The notes beneath the pieces were generated by a model, which saw only the letters and a list, made by a program, of their open reading frames with translations, made no database searches and was not told where the DNA came from. A program made the position numbers and the translations under genes. From positions 124,001 to 188,000 of the forward strand of contig KQ964266.1 of assembly GCA_001566295.1 (NCBI GenBank): 64,000 nucleotides of DNA, written 5' to 3'. This document shows, one piece after another, positions 56,631 to 64,000 of the stretch. The DNA comes from Microdochium bolleyi (lineage: Eukaryota; Ascomycota; Sordariomycetes; Xylariales; Microdochiaceae). The first letter of the stretch is position 1; each line of letters starts with the position of its first letter.

Positions 56631-59600
56631 TCACGACGACATACCAGCGAGGGCAGATGAGCTCAACTGGCGCAGAGTGGCAGCGGCACTGAATCCGCCG
56701 CCACGCACCCATTCCATGATCTCGAAACCGAGCCTGCGCTCCAGCTTCTCGTCCATGCCTCGGTGCTTCTCCATCGTGACAACCATGACACAGGCATCCT
56801 CGCCGCCCGTGGCACCTCGCGACCCAGAACCTGCACCAGTCGGACTGTTGCTCGCGGAGACGGCAGAGGCTGTCAGCAGCTCTACGCTCGAGGGCGCTTC
56901 GCTGCTGACTTCATGCTGCTCGCGGATGTAGATGGTGAGATCTGCCCCGACGATACCGCGCCAGAGGGTGGCGATCCAGCGCCAGTGATCGTCTGCACTG
57001 TATGCATCCGTCAAACCAGGCTCCTGCAACGCGGCGGCCCATTTGTCGCTGACAGTCAGGCTGTAGCCCGTAGATACTATGGCCACAGGCATCTTGGTCG
57101 GATCGACTGCTAACGAGGTTGCGTTCTGTTCGGTTGCTTCTTGCTTTGGTGGGTGATGCGTAATGTAGTTGACGAGTTCCTCGGAGGTCTCGTGCCAGCG
57201 GAGCATTTTGGCCATGTACTTGGCCAAAGAAGGCCGGGTGGCTGTGTCATCATGCACACTAGACAGTGACCCGTCAGACCACATTTTGACCGCACAGTCT
57301 TGCGACACGAGCAATGCGGTTTCGATGACGCGGGAAACGTCCCTGATAGCGGCCATGTCGGCTCCTTCCACGGCAATCACAGGTCCTCGGGTCTCAAAAG
57401 ATCGGCTCTGCTGCGTACTCAGAGGAGGCTGAATTGCCCTCAAGGCTTCCAGCTTCATCAGGAATGGCCATCTCAAGGAATCGTTCGAGGTAGACTCTTG
57501 CTTGACCGCTTGGCTCTGCGTAGATGACGACGCAAGATTGTAGTGATCATATGCCGCTCCTTGTTCATGATGTTGAGAGTGAGAATGTCCCAATGACTGC
57601 TCTTGATGCTGTGCTGGAGGCCATGCATTGTGTTGCTGAGCCGCCAACGATGCCTGAGAAGCAGGCCGTGCTGATTCCGCAGAGCTCAAACCCGCACCCC
57701 TCTGCCCAACCTGCTGACTCTGGTAGTATTGCCGGTCCATTGCACGCTGATCATGCGGATGCTGGCTTACGACAGTCCCGGCAATCGCTTGTTGCGTCTG
57801 CGGTTGAAGTGGGGGCAGTCGGAGAGATTCATCAAAGGGGGCACCGAGCTGCTGGGTGTGCTGGTGATGTTGAGAAGGCGGTGCATGTTGGACATGGCTA
57901 AGGAGAGGAGGACCACCTGATGTCTGGGAAGTGGCCAAAGGATGCTGTTGCTGCTGAGATCTCGATGGCCCTTGTTGTATCCCCAGCCCATGCTGATACT
58001 GCATCGATTGGGGGGCAGAACCGGGATGTGCCTCCTGTGGAGGCATTTCACTGCGGGGAGTCTGAGCTGAGCCGTAGGTCAACGCACCACCGACAGGTTG
58101 ACTGGTCGGCTGCCATCCCTGGTATGGCTGATAGCGCGGATCCGCGTGGATGTAGTTTCCTGACACAGGTGGCGATATCGGATACGTGTTGTTATTGTTA
58201 TGGCGACGACGCTTGGAATCAGGCGAGGGCATGCTTTGCTGCGAGTGTGGGAGCTGCTGGTTCGCCGCATAGTCTTCGTCGATGTTGGCCAACGAGTACC
58301 CCGATTGTGTGTTGTACCGCCTCGCATGCGAGTCGCCACTACTGACACTGCTGACGGAGCCTCGTCGAAGATGTTCAGACTCGAGCATGCGGGCTCCAGA
58401 TGTTAAGTACGCGTAACCACTGCCAGCGTTTCCAGGCCCTCCCGGTCCAGACACTGCTCCTGGCGTCGACACCTCGGCAGTGACAGGGGTGAAAGGCGTG
58501 TTCGGTGTTCGGGGAGTTGCGATGTATCTACCACCACATTTGTTACAACGGCCAGGATCGTCACCGCCGGACGACAGTGGACGAGCACCACCGCTGTGTG
58601 AGGCACCAGACTTGCCGCCTCGCCGCGGTTGATAGCGGTAGTCTGGATACTGCTGCTGATGACGGATCTTCTCCTCCTCCGCAAGACGCTTCCAACTCTC
58701 CTTGACGTCGTCAGGTTGCTCCCGCCACTGCTCTCCAATCAGTTTGGAAATCTCTGGGTTCGCGAGGCCCGGATTGTTGGCGGCAACGCTAGCTTGGTGG
58801 TGTTGCCGATAGAGAATGAATGCTAGGTGTACCAGAGTCCAGGTTAGTGTGTGCCCCCATTTGTTGATGCATCACGCATGTATATCTCGGAGCGATCATG
58901 TCCATTTCTGCATGCTCTGTGACCCATTTGAGGACCAAGACTGAGTAACAAGAGGCAGAAGAGGTATTCCAAGAGAGGAACTCACCATTCCGTGGTCGTG
59001 GGATTTTGGGTGCTCTTGTGCAAAGACAGATCAGTTCGCGCCCACCCGCATTACCTCCTGGCACATTCGAGGTACCACTGCCACTCGTGCTGGCAGGGCC
59101 AAGTTTCCGGATGCCCGTCGAAAGTTCGGCGCTGGCTGCAGAAGAAGCAGCAGACGTCCCTCCAAGATCAGACTGCGTAGTCGGCGTCGCAGTGCCGGTA
59201 CTTGCGTAGAGATTCATTTCCTGGTGCCCCTTGTTGCGCTGCGCATCAGCTCTGCGGCTGCGTAGGTCCGGGCCAGATGTGCGAGATGAACTCGGCTGCA
59301 AGAGATGGTCTGGACGCTCGTCTTTGACCTCCATGGACCTCCCACGCTTCAGCGAAATACTGACGCTTTCCGTTGAGTCCGCCGACATGCGACCTGGCGA
59401 AGCTGGGGTTCGAGGCGCATCGTGCGATTCACCACCGCGAGGACTTGCGGTGCGCGGAGGTGCGCTCGTGATGTTTCGGAGATAGCTGTGGTCATTACTG
59501 AGGTGGCTAGTACTGCGCTCGAAGAGGTGCGGACTCGACCGACTCAAGTCTGGAGGGTGACCAAGGAGGGCCGAAGTCGATGCAGGCCTGTGTATGAGAG

Positions 59601-60051
59601 GCGCCGGACTTCCGGGATTGTCTCCGTACTCGCTGCGGGCACCGCCGTGCTGGGAGAGGAGGAATGTGTGACGGGGATGGTGGTGATTGTGGAGATGGTG
59701 TGGTTGTTGCTGGCCATGGGGCAGCAGCTGAGGAAGTTGGAGGTGCGGGTAGTGGCGAGGATGGCCGTCTGTCATCGTTGCCATGCCGGGCTGTTGCTGG
59801 TGACCCGGACTGACCTTTGCCAATTGGCTAGGCCGGTAACTGCTGAGGGTGTGCTTGCTCTCCTCCTGGTGGACTTCCCGCGACGTGCTAGCCGTGCTGG
59901 CTGTGCTCACCGGGCTAGACGACAAGTCCGAGGACGAGTCCGAGACGGAAGTCGAATCGTGGACGTCGGCTGCCTGTTGGCTCTCCTTGAGCGTTTCTAT
60001 TGCGCTGGCTCTCCTTGTGCGGTAGTGATGTTGTTGAGGAGCATCAGGCAT
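56631..60051 (-). CDS. HMG-box transcription factor, Ste11/FMF-1/PaHMG5 type
   Basis: Exons 58986-60051 and 56631-58822 (163-base intron, GTGAGT...TAG) give 1085 residues. The HMG box spans the junction at about 348-420: ICLCTRAPKIPRPRNAFILY, RQHHQASVAANNPGLANPEI, SKLIGEQWREQPDDVKESWK, RLAEEEKIRHQQQYPDYRYQ. Behind it is PGRCNKCGGRYIATPRTPNT, a C-x2-C motif I associate with this fungal group. The flanks are long, disordered, H/Q/S-rich; the C-terminal third has a folded-looking block (DMAAIRDVSRVIETALLVSQ, WRWIATLWRGIVGADLTIYI). The group includes fission-yeast Ste11, Neurospora FMF-1 and Podospora PaHMG5, regulators of mating and mating-type genes. The ATG at 60051 (AACATGCC) is chosen; the frame continues upstream with another ATG at about 60285, so the protein could be 78 residues longer. 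Confidence 0.88.
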
Positions 60052-63000
60052 GTTGAACTGTGACGAGGAGTGCTTGACTTGATGGTTGTGTATGCTGGCT
60101 TTGTTCCAGTTGCGGGACGGCTCAGGCCGATGACGCAGGGTTGGAGTCCTGGCTATACTGTCAGACAATTGGAAGGCCGATGGATGTCTATATGCGCATG
60201 TGACCGCATGGGCTGTCCTTTCCGGAATGCCTGCAGCCGCTGTGAGGTACGGAAGGTCCTGGTGTGAGGTCTCCTCAAAGACCATGTGGTAGGCCCGAGA
60301 ACCCTGGAGTGACGCCACGGTGGAAGTATACCGAGAAACGGGCGGCTTGCAAGCAGGTGACTATAAACGGGGGGATGATGCCTGTGTTGCAGGCGGAGAT
60401 CCGGAGAGAGACAAGCCGAATGTGTAACAGGACGATTGTATCCCAATGCAGAGCTGGCAGGGGAACAAGGCGTGGATGGGTTATCTGCAATGGGGGGGCC
60501 AGCAAGGGCTGATGATATCAGGCAGGCCGGAGATGGGATGGGCCGGATGGATTAAGGTTGGGTTCTTTGTGGGAGAGTATTATGATGTCTTGGACGAGCC
60601 GCTGAGCAGGGGAAGGATCGAGGTGAGGCGAGGGGCCGAGGAGGAATGAAGGCTATCCCAAGGGCAGAGTGTTGGAGAAGAGAAGAACAGGAAGTGGTTG
60701 ATATGTGTATGTAGGTGTGCAAGAAGCAGAGAAATGGCTCCGAAGATGGAGCTTGCGACTGTTGGTGGTGCGTGGGAAGATGCGGCCGCTTGAGGAACAA
60801 TAGGACTAGGTGCGCCTAGCCAACAGTCAGACCTTGTATTGAGCTGGGCCGAGTCGTGTCGAGTTCCCGAAGCCAGGTCAAGTGATATGTCTGAGGACCG
60901 ATCTTGGGCCGAAGGTGAGTGGCCGGTGGAAGAGGAGGACCCGGGCAGAGAGCAGCGGGAGAGTTTGGAGAGCGGCCATGCAGTGCAGAGTACAGTTGGG
61001 AGCGATGCAGGCCGAGATGGCATGACACGCGCAAAGACAGGAGCTTGAGCAGGGTGACACTCAAAGCGAGATGGAGCAGCAGCAGGGCGGAGATGCTCAC
61101 GGGGCGTCCGTGTATCAAGCGACGAGAACAGAAAGTGCAGGCGCGAAGGCCGCTCTAGGATTGTTTTGACGGTCTGGCTTCCCGCTGCATTCTCCTCGTC
61201 TTCCTTGTGTTGCTCTCCGCCCGCATTCTTCCCTCTATGCCAAGTGCGGCGGCCGCCTGCCCAGATGCACTGGGCGGCCATTGTCCTACTGCCCTCGCTC
61301 GTGCCTGACATGCGGCGGCAGGCAGGCACGCACAGAATCCAAGGACCCTTCGTGCATGCTCGTTGCGTGCACCAGACCATGCATGCATCTGCCAGACACA
61401 CACACATGCATCATGGGCCATTCTTCCGGCGCCCCGTTGCCGTACCACCCGTCTTGCCCTCCAGTCCCCAACTGCCGGCAGGGAGGGCACCCAGTCGTGG
61501 CATTGTAAGCAGGCGACGAGCCCGCCCACCCACGCCATGTCTCGGGAGCACAGGTCCCAAGCTGGGGGAGCCTTGAGACACAAGCGCTTCTAGTCACGTC
61601 TGCCGCGCTGAACTATGGACACCTTTGGGGATCGCCCGTCCCGTACCGGCGCTCGCGCTGGCTAGCCGCACAAAGAACGCCCAGCTGCCAGGAGCGTGTG
61701 CTTAGCTGGGCCCGGGATCAACACACATGCGCAAGCAGAGAGCAAGAAGAAGACCAGGCAGGCAGGCAGAGACCAGATGGACGGGCTGGACGGCACCGCC
61801 GATGATGACGATGATGGTGAGGCTGACTTTCCCCCCTCCTCAAACCTATGCCTCTTACGATCGAGAACGCCTTTCCCACTTTAATACGCTTCTAGGCTGG
61901 TTGCCGCGAACGGAAACGGAAAGCGCCTGGTGGGCAAGCCTGAAAAGTCTATATGTCTCGCCCGTTCGGGACTGGCCGGGCAATGCTCGAGTCGTGAGGG
62001 TTCGGTTAGATGCAAGTCTGCCTGCGCACCTCGGATTCGCAGGCCCCCAATGAAGACAGCCGGCCTGCGGAAGTGGCCTGGTGTTTTGCCTCTTTCTGGT
62101 TCTGGGCCGCTTGGCATGTGCCGTGCTTGCCTCCTTCAAGAGCCTCTGCCGAAAGTATCACGACGTAGGAAGCGAGCCGGCCTCTCTTGTGGCCGAATGT
62201 GGACGGGGACCAGAGGGCCGGCTGGAATGTACGGGGCCGAAAGAGGACAATATTGTTGTTCGTCCTTCAAACGGGCGTAGACTCTCGCACTCTCGCAGTG
62301 GCGGATATGTACCTGCCAGGCGTCATGTTCTCGGAATGGGCTTGCAGGTATCGCCTGGCTGCCTCCGGGCAAACAAAGCAAACATTGAAATAGAATGGCC
62401 TTTGTCCTCTCGTTGCAGAAATGAGGGAACGCCGAGGCATGCGTCGGGGATTCGCATGTCTTGGAAAAGAATGCGTTGTTCACAAACCGTTCACGAGCTT
62501 CACGGAAGATGCCATGAGGCCAGTCAGTCATGTAGAAAGACAGACAAGGAGATGTGGTTGATTGTGTGTGGTTGGACGGTTGTGTGTGTAAGTGGCAGGC
62601 TCCACATCCATTGGGCCCCGTCCCCGAAAGTGAGACAACAAACAGACCCTCGGGGATGGAATGCTGCTTCTGGAATGGGGGCCACCTGGGCGGCTCTGCT
62701 TGTTTTCAATGGCATCGGGGCCCTGCTTGCATGCCACCGCTACCGCTTGGTGCTCGTAGTTCGAGGGAGGCAAAACAAGCACTAAAAGAGAAACAACAAG
62801 AGGGTACGGACCATGAACCACGATTGGTCGCTCCCGCATCCCAGATCTTCGGGATCTCGTGCGCCAACAACGTCATCGGCTGAATACGCCTGGGCAAGCA
62901 TCATGAGCAACGCACCGCAGGAAAGCACAAAGGGCGATCATCGCGCCACGCCGTCCTCGCCGCATGGATTTCGATCCGAGTTTCACGGCCACGGTACACC

Positions 63001-63626
63001 TGACTCAAGGCTGGCGGCTGCATTAGGCAGCGTCCAGCATATCGACCGGAGAATCGTCCGCTCCCCCCAACAAGGCCATTGGAGGAGCGAGTAACTTCAG
63101 CTGGAACAAGAACATTCACTCAAGAACCAAGGTCAATCGAGATAGCCTTTTCTTTGCCTCCCATACTTGGTCCTCGATTGGGAAAGGAAATCGGACCCGA
63201 TCAGCTATTGTAAGCCTCGCCCGCGCGCGAGTCGTTGTAGAGACGTTTTTTGCTCCTGACGCCAAGGAACCATACTGGCCGGATCCACGATGGGAGGTGA
63301 GCGGGTGCTTAATGAGCTGATTTCAATGATGCGGCTTTCGAGATCACATGTTCCTAGGCCCACTTCGTACTGAAAAGACCGAACCGGCTTGGCTTGACTG
63401 GCCTGATAGTGTAAACCGCACTGCTGGTGGCGAAACCCCCGGTGCCAGCTTCTTGCCTCGTCGGAACTGCATGTTTTGAACTGCCCATATCTTGATCTCC
63501 CTACAATGTATTAAGTACATATTTTCGCCTGGGTGGACACGAAGAGCACTTCTATCCATGACCTGCGCCAGCCTGTTGGAATTCAAAAAGGTTCGCTTGG
63601 TGTCAGTCGTCAAGTTTGTCGTCCTT
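60052..63626. other. Gene-free 3.6 kb: promoter/leader of the HMG-box gene and 3' flank of RVB1
   Basis: No frame with an ATG and coding-like content beyond the possible N-terminal extension to about 60285. A GGGGGG-containing and purine-rich plus strand (CT-rich in the HMG sense strand) around 60600-60700 and 60900-61100 would fit a long 5' leader. Confidence 0.45.
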
Positions 63627-64000
63627 CTACGTCAAGAAGCCCTTGCCAGCCTCGCTGGAAAGCAGGCTAGCACTGCGCTGAGCGTCGAGGAAGAGCTCCT
63701 CACACTCAGCAACGTCGTCGACCTCAATCTGTGTGTGACCTCCAACTCGAGCGAGAATGCTATACCCATGGAATTAGTGATGCGCAAAAGCGGCGGTTTG
63801 GGATGTTGTCCTTGACATACCTTGCTGGGGTGAGCAATTGAAGGCAATATCTCAAGCTGATGCGAACACCATGGTCTGCAATCTTGTCTAGAGCGCCATC
63901 GGACAGAGACACGCCCTCCGTCGTCGCACGAATGCGAACAATACGCTTGATCTCCTCGGCGTCGTACGGAGTGGTCGGGATGATGAGCAACCGAGCGAGG
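63627..64000 (-). CDS. rvb1: RuvB-like AAA+ helicase Rvb1 (pontin), C-terminal end, runs off the right edge
   Basis: The last exon is 63627-63759 and the preceding exon 63821-64000 continues beyond the window; the intron is 61 bases (GTATGT...TAG). The 104 residues visible are LARLLIIPTTPYDAEEIKRI, VRIRATTEGVSLSDGALDKI, ADHGVRISLRYCLQLLTPAS, ILARVGGHTQIEVDDVAECE, ELFLDAQRSASLLSSEAGKG, FLT. The sensor-II arginine in SLRYCLQLLTPAS is that of RuvB-like proteins, and the 'LLTPA' plus TEG favour Rvb1 over Rvb2 (which has 'NLI-AA'). Rvb1/Rvb2 hexamers serve INO80, SWR1, TIP60/NuA4 and R2TP. The N-terminal Walker A/B part is outside the window. Confidence 0.93.

Noticed and set aside
62081..62785. 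Plus-strand frame of 234 codons
   Set aside because: It starts at GTG, not ATG, and its sequence has no motif; eukaryotic nuclear genes do not normally start so.

Overview
The window is nuclear DNA of a filamentous ascomycete (Pezizomycotina, most likely Sordariomycetes). The evidence is spliced genes with short GTRAGT...YAG introns (about 55-160 bases), a nuclear tRNA-Gln with a 35-base intron, and fungal gene families: a PTH11-type receptor, Dal5-type permease, Hsf1, Snt1, a Uds1-domain protein, Dsc2 and a Ste11/FMF-1-like HMG factor. I cannot name the genus. I saw no bacterial operon, CRISPR array, virus or intact transposon. Seventeen protein genes and one tRNA can be supported; fifteen of the protein genes are complete, one runs off each end.

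Left part (1-17 kb), accessory in character. A PTH11-type rhodopsin-fold membrane protein with very small exons runs off the left edge, followed by about 3.5 kb without a gene. Then come an alpha-ketoglutarate-dependent TauD-type dioxygenase, a Dal5/allantoate-type MFS permease, and a divergent pair encoding the two halves of the plant Tm-1 protein as separate genes (UPF0261/Tm-1-like ATP-binding protein, and a PEP-hydrolase-like TIM barrel). Next are an uncharacterised seven-helix membrane protein and an SRPK-like kinase with an Arg in place of the VAIK lysine and a 16-base C homopolymer inside an exon. Dioxygenase + permease + Tm-1 pair looks like a small catabolic cluster of unknown substrate; this is inference from neighbourhood.

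Middle (17-30 kb): tRNA-Gln(CTG); the heat-shock factor Hsf1 with 3.8 kb of gene-free upstream DNA, including a 10-N assembly gap between CA, C and CT repeats; the spliceosomal cyclophilin Cwc27; an unrecognised disordered, probably nuclear protein; and deoxyhypusine synthase.

Right part (31-64 kb), housekeeping and regulatory: a very large Snt1 (Set3-complex) orthologue whose start codon is split by an intron; a Uds1-domain coiled-coil protein; Dsc2 (rhomboid-like subunit of the Golgi E3 ligase that activates SREBP) divergent from a cis-prenyltransferase; an ING-type PHD-finger protein; a 4.2 kb gene-free stretch; an F-box/LRR protein; an HMG-box factor of the Ste11/FMF-1/PaHMG5 type; and the 3' end of the AAA+ helicase gene RVB1 at the right edge.

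All exon boundaries were worked out by reading splice sites and frame by eye; no database search was possible. Where an intron carries no stop and is a multiple of three (deoxyhypusine synthase, PEP-hydrolase-like gene), the open frame runs through it and the spliced model rests on family continuity.
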